From: JBAZDC01 sp041654595
GTDB lineage: Bacteria > Pseudomonadota > Gammaproteobacteria > Burkholderiales > Burkholderiaceae_B
Reading direction: 5' to 3'
Assembly: GCA_964551305.1 (NCBI GenBank)
Contig: CAZKBT010000024.1
Span: forward strand, 1 to 45,148
Length of the DNA: 45,148 bases
Positions 1 to 8,456 of this stretch are shown here, one piece after another (positions within the stretch are counted from its first letter, which is position 1; each line of letters opens with the position of its first letter). A model generated the notes under the pieces. It saw only the letters and a list, made by a program, of their open reading frames with translations. It was not told where the DNA came from and searched no databases. Made by a program: the position numbers and the translations under genes.

Positions 1-465
1 GTGTCGGCCAAGGACAAGGGCACCGGCAAGGAAAACAAGATCACGATCAAGGCCAATTCCGGCTTGACGGAAGAAGAGATCGAACGCATGGTGAAGGATG
101 CCGAGGCCAACGCCGAGGACGATCACCGCATCGCCGAGCTGGCTCTGGCGCGCAACCAGGCCGACTCCTTGGTGCACGCCACGCGCAAGTCTCTGCAAGA
201 GTATGGCGACAAGCTGGAAGAGTCCGAAAAGACCGCCATCGAAACCGCCCTCAAAGAGCTGGAAGACACGCTCAAGGACGGCGACAAGGCCGCCATCGAT
301 GCCAAGGTGGAAGCACTGACCGCGGCATCGCAGAAATTGGGCGAAAAGATGTACGCCGACGCCCAGGCGCAGGCCGCGGCCCAGCAGGGCGCGTCGCAAG
401 CCTCCGAGCCTGCGGATGAGAACGTGGTCGATGCGGACTTCAAAGAAGTCAAGCGCGACCAGTAA
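1..465 (+). CDS. dnaK: Chaperone DnaK (Hsp70), C-terminal part only
   Basis: This is the 3' end of a dnaK gene whose beginning lies before the window. The frame is open from base 1 to a TAA at 463-465. The visible 154 residues cover the end of the substrate-binding beta domain (ITIKANSGLTEEEIERMV) and the helical lid, followed by an Ala/Gln-rich disordered linker and the acidic tail ending DADFKEVKRDQ, which is typical of bacterial DnaK. DnaK is the cytosolic ATP-dependent Hsp70 chaperone and works with DnaJ, encoded 108 bases downstream in the same direction, and with GrpE. The GTG at base 1 is an internal Val codon, not a start. The assignment is secure. Confidence 0.97.
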   Translation: MSAKDKGTGKENKITIKANSGLTEEEIERMVKDAEANAEDDHRIAELALARNQADSLVHATRKSLQEYGDKLEESEKTAIETALKELEDTLKDGDKAAIDAKVEALTAASQKLGEKMYADAQAQAAAQQGASQASEPADENVVDADFKEVKRDQ

Positions 466-489
466 AAGGCTACGCAGTCAAGTCTTTTG

Positions 490-522
490 GCCCGATTTCC
501 GGCTTGCCGCTGGAAATCGGGC
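490..522 (+). terminator. Stem-loop between dnaK and dnaJ
   Basis: A perfect 11-bp inverted repeat pairs GCCCGATTTCC (490-500) with GGAAATCGGGC (512-522) around an 11-base loop, followed by a loosely T-rich stretch (GTTCTTATTT). It lies 24 bases after the dnaK stop and 51 bases before dnaJ. It could be a partial terminator or processing site that lowers dnaJ relative to dnaK. The weak T-tract makes full termination uncertain. Confidence 0.6.
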
Positions 523-573
523 GTTCTTATTTCCCATGTGACGCCGTAGGCGTTGAGCACGCAGGCAATTCAA

Positions 574-1692
574 ATGGCAAAACGTGATTTTTACGAGGTT
601 CTGGGCGTAGCGAAGAACGCCTCCGATGACGAAATCAAGAAGGCTTATCGCAAATTGGCGATGAAGTACCACCCGGACCGCAATCCGGACAGCAAGGAAG
701 CCGAGGAAAACTTCAAGCAGGTCAAGGAAGCCTACGAGATTCTGTCCGATGAGCAGAAGCGCGCGGCCTATGACCGTTTCGGCCATGCCGGAGTCGATCC
801 CAACGCAGGCGCCGGCGGCATGGGCGGCGGCGGTTTTTCGGAAGCGTTCGGCGATATTTTCGGCGAAATATTCGGCGCGGGCGGCGCGCGGCGCGGCGGC
901 CCCCAGGTGTATCGCGGCGCCGACTTGAAGTATTCTCTGGAGATAAGCCTGGAGCAAGCCGCGGCCGGCTTCGAGACCGAGATTCGCGTGCCGAGCTGGG
1001 AAAATTGCGAGACGTGTCACGGCAGCGGCGCCAAGCCCGGTACCGAGCCCAGGACGTGCCGTACATGTAACGGCAACGGCGTGGTGCGCATGCAGCAGGG
1101 CTTCTTCAGTGTCCAGCAGACGTGTCCGACTTGTCACGGTTCCGGCAAGGAGATCACCGATCCGTGCCGGGCTTGCGACGGCGTTGGACGCATACGCAAG
1201 AACAAGACCTTGCAGGTCAAGATTCCAGCGGGGATCGATGACGGCATGCGCATACGCTCGGCCGGCAATGGCGAACCCGGCGTCAACGGCGGGCCTCCCG
1301 GCGATCTGTACGTGGAAATTCATCTTAAGGAACACGGGATTTTCCAGCGCGACGGCGACGACCTGCATTGCGAGTTGACGATACCGTTCACGCGCGCCGC
1401 GCTGGGCGGCACGATCGAGGTTCCCACCTTGAGCGGCAGCGGCGAGATCACGATTCCCGAAGGCACGCAGAACGGCAAGACGTTCCGCTTGCGCGGCAAG
1501 GGCATACGCGGCGTACGCTCCAGTTATCCCGGCGATCTGTATTGCCATATCGTGGTGGAAACGCCGGTGCGCTTGAGCGAAGAGCAGAAAGAGTTGTTGA
1601 GGCAGTTCGAGGACTCCCTGGCCTCGGGCGGCGACAAGCACTCGCCCAAGAGCGAATCCTGGACCGACAAGGTGAAAAACTTCTTCAGCTAG
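574..1692 (+). CDS. dnaJ: Chaperone DnaJ (Hsp40)
   Basis: The product is a 372-residue type I Hsp40 that stimulates DnaK ATP hydrolysis and delivers unfolded clients in the cytosol. The J domain (about 1-70) carries the HPD motif at 33-35. A Gly/Phe-rich linker follows (about 75-110). Four CxxCxGxG zinc repeats are visible, starting at Cys145, Cys162, Cys184 and Cys198. The C-terminal substrate-binding and dimerisation domains follow, and the length matches the family. I chose the ATG at 574 (MAKRDFYEVLG), the canonical DnaJ N terminus. An in-frame TTG at 553 would add seven unlikely residues. The gene lies directly behind dnaK, the usual arrangement in proteobacteria. A strong palindrome closes the transcript. 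Confidence 0.98.
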   Translation: MAKRDFYEVLGVAKNASDDEIKKAYRKLAMKYHPDRNPDSKEAEENFKQVKEAYEILSDEQKRAAYDRFGHAGVDPNAGAGGMGGGGFSEAFGDIFGEIFGAGGARRGGPQVYRGADLKYSLEISLEQAAAGFETEIRVPSWENCETCHGSGAKPGTEPRTCRTCNGNGVVRMQQGFFSVQQTCPTCHGSGKEITDPCRACDGVGRIRKNKTLQVKIPAGIDDGMRIRSAGNGEPGVNGGPPGDLYVEIHLKEHGIFQRDGDDLHCELTIPFTRAALGGTIEVPTLSGSGEITIPEGTQNGKTFRLRGKGIRGVRSSYPGDLYCHIVVETPVRLSEEQKELLRQFEDSLASGGDKHSPKSESWTDKVKNFFS

Positions 1693-1737
1693 ACTCCCCG
1701 GCTGGTCCCGCTGTTCCGGGTTCCGGCGCGGTCAATG

Positions 1738-1767
1738 AAAAGGACGGCTCGATCGAGCCGTCCTTTT
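1738..1767. terminator. Bidirectional intrinsic terminator after dnaJ and the M16 peptidase gene
   Basis: A perfect 30-base palindrome (AAAAGGACGGCTCGA and its reverse complement) sits between the convergent stops of dnaJ (1692) and the peptidase gene (1787). The flanking A and T runs give a U-tract on both strands, so it can terminate transcription from both sides. Confidence 0.92.
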
Positions 1768-1786
1768 GCTTGTCGCGATCCTATCG

Positions 1787-4561
1787 CTATTTGGCTTTTT
1801 GCGCCTTGTTCTTGGTATCGTCCGCCGCCAGGGCGCTGCTGAAACGATCCGGCCGCATCGAGGCTTTCAGCGCGCGGTTGACCTTTTCGGCGTCGAGCTG
1901 CTCGAGCGCGTTGTCGAATCGGGCGGACCAGGAGAAGTCGCGGTCCAGCTGCAAGTAGGACAGCCACGTTCTGGCAAGAATGCTGTCGCGGCTTCGGTTC
2001 AGCTTGCGATAGTTGAGCAGGGCCGTCACCGCTTCCTTGACTTCGGCATCCGTAAAGCCTTCATCCAGCGCCTTGCGCCGTTCTTCCTCGATGGCCGTTT
2101 TCAGTCTGCCGCTGTTTTCAGGCGCATGGATGGCATAGATAGTCCAGTCGCCCGATGGTTCGTAGGACGATGCGTCCAGTTCGCTGCGCACCGTGTAGGA
2201 CAAGCCCTCCTTGACCCTCACCCTGTTCCAGAGGCGCGACGTTTCCGAGCCGCCGAAGAGGTAATCGGCGACGACCAGCGCGGCGTAGTCCGGGTCGGTG
2301 TCCTGCAAGGGCACGGCCTGCTGGGTGATGTAGAAGGCATTGGCCTTGTCCGGCGTCGAGATGGTGAAATGCTTGGGCTTGATTTCCTGGTAGGGATTGT
2401 CGGGACGCTTGTATGCCGGCGCCTTGCTCCAGTCTTTCAGGCCGTTCGCGAGCGCCGCCTTGACGGCATCCGGCTCGAAATCGCCCACGGCGGAAAACAA
2501 GATGGATCCGGTTCCGTAGAACTGCTTGTGGAAGGCCTGGATTTCTTCGCGCGTCAGCGCGGCGGTGTCGGCCTGCAGCTCGTCGAGCGAGGGGACGTAG
2601 CGGATGTCGTCGCGCGGCCAGACATTGCCATGGCGAGCCAGCGCCTGCGAAGCGAGCGACATGGGATCCGACTTGGCGTCGCTGATCGAGGCGTACACCT
2701 CGCGTTGATACTTGGCCAGCTCCTCGGCCGGGAAGTTGGCGTCGTGCAGGACGTGCAGGACCAGCGAGATCAGTTTGGGCAGGTTCTCGCGCGTGGTGGA
2801 TAGCTGGACGGCGACCGAGCCGCCGGTGTTGTTGACGGCGACGCTGGCTTCCAGTTCCGTGTACTTGTCCTGAATCTGCTGGCGCGTCATGGTGTTCGTG
2901 CCGCTTTCCAGCAGGGCCGCCGTGGCCGATGCCAGTGCCCGCTTGCCTTTCAGGGTATCGGCATCGCCAGAGCGCAGCAGCAGGTTGGCCTCGACGCGCT
3001 TGCCGCGCGCCTGCTTGGGCAGCAAGGCCAGTTGCACGTCGCCGTTGGGCAGCGCCAGGGTCTCGCGCCGCGTCAGGGCGTTGATGTTTTCAGGCGTGGG
3101 ATCGAAAGCATCGATCTCGTCGCCGGGGCCCTTGCCCTGATAGTCCTTGAGCAGGACGGCCAGGTCGACGGCTTCGACGGCCGGCGCGCGCACGGGCTTT
3201 TCCGTGGGGATGTAGCGTCCGATGGTCCGGTTGTCCGGCACCAGATACCGCTTCACGGCGGCTCTTACGCCGTCCAGCTTGGCGGCTTCGACGCGATCGC
3301 GCTGCAGAAAGAACAAGCGCCAATCGCCGCCGGCCGACGCTTCGGACAAGGCCGATGCCAGGCGCGCGGAATCCGAATAGGTCTTGTTCCAGCCGGTCAG
3401 CCATTTCTGGCGCACCCGCGCGAGGCCGGCTTCATCGAGGGTGTCGGGCTCGAGCGCGTCCAGGGTCTTCCTCATGGCGTCCAAGGCCTTGTCGGGATCC
3501 TGGTCCGATTCCAGTTGCGCGCCGAAAAGCAGATAGCCGGGTTGCCGCTGATCGGCGATGAAGCCGAAGATGCTCGTGCTCAGGCCCGCGTCCACCAGAT
3601 TGCGATAAAGAATGCCCGACGGTGTATCGGACAGCATGCCGGTTCCCAGCTCGAGCTCGGAATAGTCCGGGCTGGATACCGCGGGCGCGTGGTAGACGGC
3701 GGCCACGACGGGGCTGCCGCCCGTCCGGCGCAAGGTTACGGAGCGCTCGCCGTCTTGCACGGGTTCCACGGTGTACTCGGGCGGCAAGGTACGGCCGGGG
3801 CGCGGGATGGCGCTGAAGGCTTTGTGGATGGCGTCCAGGGTCGCCTGGGTCTGGAAGCTGCCCGACACGATCAGGACGGCGTTGTCGGGCTGGTAATACA
3901 GTTTGTAGAAGGCCCGCAGCTGCTCGATATCGACGTTCTCGACGTCGGAACGGGCGCCGATCGTGAATTTGCCGTAGTTGTGCCATTGATAGGCGGTGGC
4001 CAGCATTTGCTGCATCAGGATGCGGAACGGGCTGTTTTCGCCTTGCTCCATTTCGTTGCGCACCACGGGCATTTCGGCGTCGAGGTCTTCGCGCGAGATC
4101 GTGGCGTTGACCATGATGTCCGCCTGCCAGTTCAGGTACCAGTCCAGGGTATCCTGGTCCGCGGTGAAGGTGGCGTAATAGTTGGTGCGGTCGTTCGAGG
4201 TGGTGCCGTTGGCTTGCAGGCCCCGCTTGGAAAACTCGCCCAGTGCGTTTTGCAGTGTCGGCGTGCCGCGAAACATCATGTGTTCCAGCAGGTGCGCCAT
4301 ACCGGTTTGGCCGTAGTTTTCATGCCGCGAACCCACCAGGTAAGTCATGTTGACCGTCACGCTGGCCTTCGAGGTATCGGGGGCCAGCAGCACACGCAAG
4401 CCGTTGTCCAGTACGTATTCCGTTACGCCTTCGATCGAGGAGAGCTGCTGCACGCCGGCTGCAAGCCCGGGCTTCGAGGCAGGTTCGGCCCGGCAGGCCG
4501 CTCCCAGGAACAGCAAGCTGCAGAACAAGGCCGTCGAAAACAAGCGTAGGCGAGAAAGCAT
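1787..4561 (-). CDS. Secreted M16 (pitrilysin-type) zinc metallopeptidase, two tandem modules
   Basis: The product has 924 residues, counting from the ATG at 4561 that is followed by a hydrophobic export signal (MLSRLRLFSTALFCSLLFLG). The longer open frame to 4666 adds 35 residues before the signal and is unlikely. The inverted zinc motif HxxEH is at 90-94 (HLLEH) and the third ligand is Glu170, 76 residues later, exactly the M16 spacing. Two M16 module pairs are present in one chain, and the second half has no HxxEH, as in single-chain pitrilysin/PqqL-type peptidases. A Cys at residue 23 follows the signal core, but the preceding LGAA is a poor lipobox, so periplasmic or lipoprotein location is open. 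It probably degrades peptides in the cell envelope. Its substrate cannot be read from the sequence. Confidence 0.9.
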   Translation of the reverse strand: MLSRLRLFSTALFCSLLFLGAACRAEPASKPGLAAGVQQLSSIEGVTEYVLDNGLRVLLAPDTSKASVTVNMTYLVGSRHENYGQTGMAHLLEHMMFRGTPTLQNALGEFSKRGLQANGTTSNDRTNYYATFTADQDTLDWYLNWQADIMVNATISREDLDAEMPVVRNEMEQGENSPFRILMQQMLATAYQWHNYGKFTIGARSDVENVDIEQLRAFYKLYYQPDNAVLIVSGSFQTQATLDAIHKAFSAIPRPGRTLPPEYTVEPVQDGERSVTLRRTGGSPVVAAVYHAPAVSSPDYSELELGTGMLSDTPSGILYRNLVDAGLSTSIFGFIADQRQPGYLLFGAQLESDQDPDKALDAMRKTLDALEPDTLDEAGLARVRQKWLTGWNKTYSDSARLASALSEASAGGDWRLFFLQRDRVEAAKLDGVRAAVKRYLVPDNRTIGRYIPTEKPVRAPAVEAVDLAVLLKDYQGKGPGDEIDAFDPTPENINALTRRETLALPNGDVQLALLPKQARGKRVEANLLLRSGDADTLKGKRALASATAALLESGTNTMTRQQIQDKYTELEASVAVNNTGGSVAVQLSTTRENLPKLISLVLHVLHDANFPAEELAKYQREVYASISDAKSDPMSLASQALARHGNVWPRDDIRYVPSLDELQADTAALTREEIQAFHKQFYGTGSILFSAVGDFEPDAVKAALANGLKDWSKAPAYKRPDNPYQEIKPKHFTISTPDKANAFYITQQAVPLQDTDPDYAALVVADYLFGGSETSRLWNRVRVKEGLSYTVRSELDASSYEPSGDWTIYAIHAPENSGRLKTAIEEERRKALDEGFTDAEVKEAVTALLNYRKLNRSRDSILARTWLSYLQLDRDFSWSARFDNALEQLDAEKVNRALKASMRPDRFSSALAADDTKNKAQKAK

Positions 4562-4692
4562 AAGTCCTATCCGGTGAGCTGAAAAGGGAGGGATGTAGAG
4601 CGACATCATATCAGTGTTGATTAGGCTGCCGGCGGTCCGGATAGTTCCCGTGCCGGGCCGGCGCACGGCGGGCTCGGCCGGCTTGTCGGCCT

Positions 4693-5865
4693 TTATTTGG
4701 ACAGCCAGTGCATGGCCCGGGTCAGGCCGTCCACCGTGAGTCCGTACATATGGTCATGCATGACGTCGCGCACGATGGCGATGGATTGGCGGTATTGCCA
4801 ATATCCTTCGGGTTCCGGATTCAGCCAGACGGCTTTAGGCCAGGCGTCCAGCAGGCGTTGAAGCCACACGACGCCGGTTTCCTTGTTGTGGTGCTCCACC
4901 GACCCGCCGGGCTGCAGCAGTTCGTACGGACTCATGGTGGCGTCGCCGACGATGATCAGGCGCCAGTCGTCATGGTATTTGCGCAGGACGTCCCAGGTGT
5001 CGATGCGTTCCTGGCGCCTGCGGCTGTTGTGCCGCCAGAGCGCCTCATAAGGGCAGTTGTGGAAATAGTAGGCTTGCAGGTTCTGGAATTCGCTGCGGGC
5101 TCCCGAGAAAAGCTCTTCGACCCGCGCGACGTGGTCGTCCATGGTGCCGCCCACGTCCAGCAGCATCAGGACTTTGACGGCATTGCGGCGTTGCGGCACC
5201 ATCCGCAGGTCCAGCAGGCCCGCATTGCGCGCCGTGCCTTGGATGGTGCCTTCCAGATCCAGTTCCTCGAGGGCGCCTTCGCGGGCGAAATGGCGCAGCC
5301 TGCGCAGCGCCACCTTGAAATTGCGCGTGCCCAGCTCGCGCTGATCGTCGTAATCGCGATACTCGCGCTTATCCCACACTTTGACGGCGGTGCGATTGCC
5401 GGCCGACGGTCCGCCCACGCGCATGCCTTCCGGGTGATAGCCGCCGTGTCCGAAGGGCGACGAGCCGCCGGTGCCTATCCATTTGTTGCCGCCGGCATGG
5501 CGTTCGGTCTGCTCCTCCAGCCGCTGCTTGAACAATTCCATCAGTTTGTCCCAGCCGTGCTTTTCGATGGCGGCTTTTTCCTCGGGGCTCAGGTTCTTTT
5601 GGAACTCCTTGATCAGCCAATCCAGCGGGATCTCTTTTTCCAGGGGAACCGCGGCTTCCAGGCGCTGGTAGAACTCACCGAAAGCTTGGTCGAAGCGGTC
5701 GAAATAGCTTTCGTCCTTGACCAGCGTCAGCCGGGCCAGGCGATAGAAATCATCCAGGCTGGGCCGCATCAGGTCGCGGCGCAGGGCTTCGAGCAGTGTC
5801 AGATATTCCTGGATCGAGACAGGCAGCTTCCGCGCGCGCAGGTGATAGAAGAAGTCAAGCAGCAT
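4693..5865 (-). CDS. CoxE-like von Willebrand factor A (VWA) domain protein
   Basis: A 390-residue cytosolic protein. An N-terminal helical region (MLLDFFYHLRARKLPVSIQEY) is followed by a Gly-rich linker near 125-155 and a VWA-like domain from about 225. Its metal site is the variant DVGGTMDDH (237-245), not the classical DxSxS. This pattern is typical of CoxE-like VWA proteins that partner MoxR AAA ATPases in assembly or metal insertion of enzyme complexes. The gene is third in a moxR-GNAT-VWA run, and its ATG overlaps the end of the acetyltransferase gene by 11 bases, so translation is probably coupled. The target complex is not encoded nearby. The role as a MoxR co-chaperone is inference from family and context. 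Confidence 0.88.
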   Translation of the reverse strand: MLLDFFYHLRARKLPVSIQEYLTLLEALRRDLMRPSLDDFYRLARLTLVKDESYFDRFDQAFGEFYQRLEAAVPLEKEIPLDWLIKEFQKNLSPEEKAAIEKHGWDKLMELFKQRLEEQTERHAGGNKWIGTGGSSPFGHGGYHPEGMRVGGPSAGNRTAVKVWDKREYRDYDDQRELGTRNFKVALRRLRHFAREGALEELDLEGTIQGTARNAGLLDLRMVPQRRNAVKVLMLLDVGGTMDDHVARVEELFSGARSEFQNLQAYYFHNCPYEALWRHNSRRRQERIDTWDVLRKYHDDWRLIIVGDATMSPYELLQPGGSVEHHNKETGVVWLQRLLDAWPKAVWLNPEPEGYWQYRQSIAIVRDVMHDHMYGLTVDGLTRAMHWLSK

Positions 5866-6469
5866 GGCGTTGCATCAGGTACAGGAGCTGTCGCTCCACT
5901 TCCGGCCATTCGCCGGCCAGCAGGCTGTACATGACGGTGTCGCGCACTGTGCCGTCACGCCTTGGCGCGTGGTGGCGCAGGACGCCGTCGCGATGCGCGC
6001 CCAGGCGCTCGATGGCGCGTTGCGATGCCCAATTGAAATTATCGGTGCGCCAGCCGACGACTTTGGCGCCCAGCGCGTCGAAGGCATGGCGCAAAAGCAA
6101 TAGCTTGCAGGCGCTGTTGACATGGCTGCGTTGCAGGCTTCTGGCATACCAGGTATAGCCGATTTCCAGGCGTCCGACGACCGGGACGATATCGTGGTAG
6201 CGCGTCGTTCCCACGATCCGGCTCGATTCGTGGTCCAGCACAGCGAAAGGCAGCATGTGCCCCTGGCGCTGTCCGTCCAGCGCCGCGGCGATGTAGGCTG
6301 CCGTGTCGCCCGGAGCCGGGACGGACGTGACGCGCAAATTCCATAGTTGTCCGTCGGCCGCGGCCCACTCCAGGTCGGGCTCATGTTCCGGTCCGAGCGG
6401 CAGCAGCGTGACGCCGTAGCCTTCCAGGTTGACGGGGGCCGGTATCTGTGAAAAAGCGTTGTCGATCAT
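5855..6469 (-). CDS. GNAT-family N-acetyltransferase (RimJ/RimL-like)
   Basis: A 204-residue protein starting at the ATG at 6469 (MIDNAFSQIPAPVNLEG). The longer open frame upstream has no family-like sequence. It has the Acetyltransf_3/RimJ-like layout: an N-terminal strand, a central segment (RIVGTTRYHDI...RLEIGYTWYARSLQRS) corresponding to the acetyl-CoA strand and loop, and a C-terminal segment (GAKVVGWRTDNFNWASQRAIERLGA), which is the usual A/B motif region. These enzymes transfer acetyl from acetyl-CoA to an amine, but the acceptor cannot be told. It lies 23 bases after moxR and overlaps the VWA gene, so all three are probably one transcript. Many close family members are annotated only as GNAT. 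Confidence 0.87.
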   Translation of the reverse strand: MIDNAFSQIPAPVNLEGYGVTLLPLGPEHEPDLEWAAADGQLWNLRVTSVPAPGDTAAYIAAALDGQRQGHMLPFAVLDHESSRIVGTTRYHDIVPVVGRLEIGYTWYARSLQRSHVNSACKLLLLRHAFDALGAKVVGWRTDNFNWASQRAIERLGAHRDGVLRHHAPRRDGTVRDTVMYSLLAGEWPEVERQLLYLMQRHAA

Positions 6470-6492
6470 GGGAGGCTGCCAGGAAAAGTCGG

Positions 6493-7362
6493 TTAGCGGC
6501 GTTGGCTGGCGCGGGTGAGGGCGGCAAGCCTTTGCAGCAGGGTCAGATCTTGCTCGTTCTTGAGCAGCGCGCCCGCCATGACCGGCAGGCTGTCGGTGCT
6601 TCCCGAGATGGCGCTGGCGGAGATGGACTCGCTCAGCAAGAGACGCAGCCAATCCAGGAATTCCGACGTCGATGGCTTTTTCTTCAGTCCTGGCGCGTCG
6701 CGCAGCGCGAAAAACGTGTCCAGCGCCGCTTTGAGCAGGTCTTCCCTGATGGTGGGATAGTGCACGGCGACGATCTGCCGCAGTGTGTCGCGGTCGGGAA
6801 AGTTGATGTAGTGGAAAAAGCACCGGCGCAAAAACGCATCGGGCAGGTCTTTCTCGTTGTTGGACGTGATGACGATCAGCGGGCGATGCCGCGCCTGGAT
6901 GGTCTGCCGCGTTTCATAGACATGGAACTCCATACGGTCGAGCTCACGGAGCAGGTCGTTGGGAAACTCGATGTCGGCCTTGTCGATTTCGTCGATCAGC
7001 AGCACGGCCGGTTGTTCGGACTCGAAGGCCTGCCACAGCACGCCTTTGACGATATAGTTGCGGATATCCCGGACTTTTTCGTCGCCCAGCTGCGAATCGC
7101 GCAGCCGCGATACGGCATCGTATTCGTACAGGCCTTGGTGCGCCTTGGTGGTGGATTTGATGTGCCATTGCAGCAGCGGGCGACCCAGCGCGGCGGCCAC
7201 CTCCTCGGCCAGCATGGTCTTTCCGGTGCCGGGCTCGCCTTTGATCAATAATGGACGCTGCAGCGTGAGCGCCGCATTGACCGCCAGCTTCAAGTCCTCG
7301 GCGGCGACGTAGCGCGACGTTCCTGTGAAACGTTCTTGCAGCGGCATGGATGATGTGGTCAT
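6493..7362 (-). CDS. MoxR-family AAA+ ATPase
   Basis: A 289-residue AAA+ ATPase. Walker A is GEPGTGKT (42-49), Walker B is LLIDEID with Asp124-Glu125, sensor 1 lies in ITSNNEKDLPDAFLRRC, and arginine-finger candidates lie in the same segment. I chose the ATG at 7362 because GGAAG lies about nine bases before it on the coding strand. An alternative start at 7452 would add 30 residues with no family similarity. MoxR proteins act as chaperone-like ATPases with VWA-domain partners, and the VWA gene two positions downstream fits this. The ATPase and its partners probably mature a specific complex, which the window does not identify. The gene is transcribed away from the cytochrome pair. Confidence 0.93.
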   Translation of the reverse strand: MTTSSMPLQERFTGTSRYVAAEDLKLAVNAALTLQRPLLIKGEPGTGKTMLAEEVAAALGRPLLQWHIKSTTKAHQGLYEYDAVSRLRDSQLGDEKVRDIRNYIVKGVLWQAFESEQPAVLLIDEIDKADIEFPNDLLRELDRMEFHVYETRQTIQARHRPLIVITSNNEKDLPDAFLRRCFFHYINFPDRDTLRQIVAVHYPTIREDLLKAALDTFFALRDAPGLKKKPSTSEFLDWLRLLLSESISASAISGSTDSLPVMAGALLKNEQDLTLLQRLAALTRASQRR

Positions 7363-7503
7363 AAAAATTGCTTCCGTGTATTGATTTAAACCGAATGCTG
7401 AGTCTTTTCTGTATAGGCCGCTACAATTATCGTACAATCTTATCCGGTTCATCGGCCGGGTGGGTTAGGCCGATTTTATTTAACCGCCACTACAAGAGCT
7501 ATT

Positions 7504-7860
7504 ATGAAGTTGCGAACATCCCCGATACGTGTCCTGCGCGCGCTTGCCGTTACGGCCGCCTGTACGATCGCCGCTCAGGCCGTCGCCGCTGAAGACGCCG
7601 CGCCGGCGGGCGACGCCAAGGCCGCCGCGTCCAAGGTGTCGATGTGCATAGGCTGTCATGGCATACCAGGTTATAAAGCCAGTTTTCCTGAAGTCTACAA
7701 CGTCCCGAAGATCGCAGGGCAGAACGCGGAATATATCGTTGCAGCTTTGAAGGAATACGCCAGTGGCGCTCGTACGTTCCCTTCCATGGAAGCGATCGCC
7801 CAGAGCTTGTCTCCCCAGGATATGGCGGACCTTGCCGCCTATTATTCGAATCTCAAATAA
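7504..7860 (+). CDS. Periplasmic class I cytochrome c (first of a pair)
   Basis: A 118-residue precursor with an export signal (MKLRTSPIRVLRALAVTAAC..., cleaved near AVAA-ED at about 29). The single heme site CIGCH is at 48-52 and the likely axial Met is Met95 in RTFPSMEAIAQ, followed by a C-terminal helix (LSPQDMADLAAYYSNLK). The pattern resembles one domain of diheme cytochrome c4 or a c553-type carrier. It would shuttle electrons in the periplasm. A second monoheme cytochrome gene follows after 13 bases, so the two are almost certainly co-transcribed. The partner oxidase or reductase is not in the window. Confidence 0.9.
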   Translation: MKLRTSPIRVLRALAVTAACTIAAQAVAAEDAAPAGDAKAAASKVSMCIGCHGIPGYKASFPEVYNVPKIAGQNAEYIVAALKEYASGARTFPSMEAIAQSLSPQDMADLAAYYSNLK

Positions 7861-7873
7861 TCGGGGGACTGGC

Positions 7874-8236
7874 ATGAAGACATTGAAACTGGCCCTGTTG
7901 GGTGTCGCATTATTTGGTTCGAGCTCTTTTGCGTTTGCAGGGGATGTGCAGGCAGGCAAGGCAGCTTATGAAAAATTCGCGTGCGCGGCATGCCACGGCG
8001 CGGATGCTAAGACGGCGACCTTGCCCAGCTACCCCATTTTGGCTGGACAGCACGAAGACTACCTTCGTCATGCGCTGAACGCGTACAAGCGTGGGCAAGG
8101 GGATGCGCCCGCGACGGCCAATCGGCGCAAGAACGCAGTGATGGGCGCCCTGGTGGGCGCGCTATCCAGCACCGACGTCGACAACATCGCCGCGTGGCTG
8201 GCAAGCTTGCCGTCTGATCTGGGCGTGCGCAAATAA
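7874..8236 (+). CDS. Periplasmic class I cytochrome c (second of a pair)
   Basis: A 120-residue precursor from the ATG at 7874, with an upstream GGGGG as ribosome-binding site. The longer frame starting inside the first cytochrome gene is not real. An export signal (MKTLKLALLGVALFGSSSFAFAG) is cleaved near residue 22. The heme site CAACH is at 37-41 and the likely axial Met is Met90 (KNAVMGALVGALSSTDVDNIAAWLASL). Together with the preceding cytochrome it looks like the two domains of cytochrome c4 encoded as separate genes. It is a periplasmic electron carrier with unknown partners. A stem-loop at 8266-8294 lies just after the stop. Confidence 0.9.
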   Translation: MKTLKLALLGVALFGSSSFAFAGDVQAGKAAYEKFACAACHGADAKTATLPSYPILAGQHEDYLRHALNAYKRGQGDAPATANRRKNAVMGALVGALSSTDVDNIAAWLASLPSDLGVRK

Positions 8237-8265
8237 GGCAAGCAGTCCGACGAAAAGCAAAATCC

Positions 8266-8294
8266 AGGCCTTCCATGCTAGTCATGCAAGGCCT
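8266..8294 (+). terminator. Stem-loop after the cytochrome genes
   Basis: AGGCCTT (8266-8272) pairs with AAGGCCT (8288-8294), and an inner CATG/CATG pair adds four base pairs after one C-C mismatch, with loop CTAGT. It starts 30 bases after the second cytochrome stop. There is no clear T-tract, so it may stabilise the 3' end more than terminate. Confidence 0.5.
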
Positions 8295-8455
8295 GAACTT
8301 CGTGGGAAATCAGCGACGTGAAGAAACAGCCGCACCTTGTCGTTCAGCGCCCATTGGCCGCGCGGTTTCATCAGCAATGCGGAACAACTCAAGCGGTACG
8401 GACTGGGGGCGGGCGTGGCGCGTGTGTTTGAATAGGTTGTTGAAGGTCGGTCCAT
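8282..8455 (-). CDS. Possible small ORF, 57 codons
   Basis: An ATG-initiated frame on the minus strand, just downstream of the terminator of the parvulin operon. It begins MDRPSTTYSNTR and its second half (ALNDKVRLFLHVADFPRSS) has a more protein-like composition than its first. I do not recognise it. There is no clear ribosome-binding site, and its 3' end overlaps the cytochrome stem-loop. It may be chance or a gene remnant. Confidence 0.15.
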   Translation of the reverse strand: MDRPSTTYSNTRATPAPSPYRLSCSALLMKPRGQWALNDKVRLFLHVADFPRSSGLA

Positions 8456-8456
8456 A

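Noticed and set aside
3032..4549. 505-residue open frame on the plus strand opposite the M16 peptidase gene
   Set aside because: Antisense shadow; the minus-strand frame has HxxEH and correct M16 spacing.
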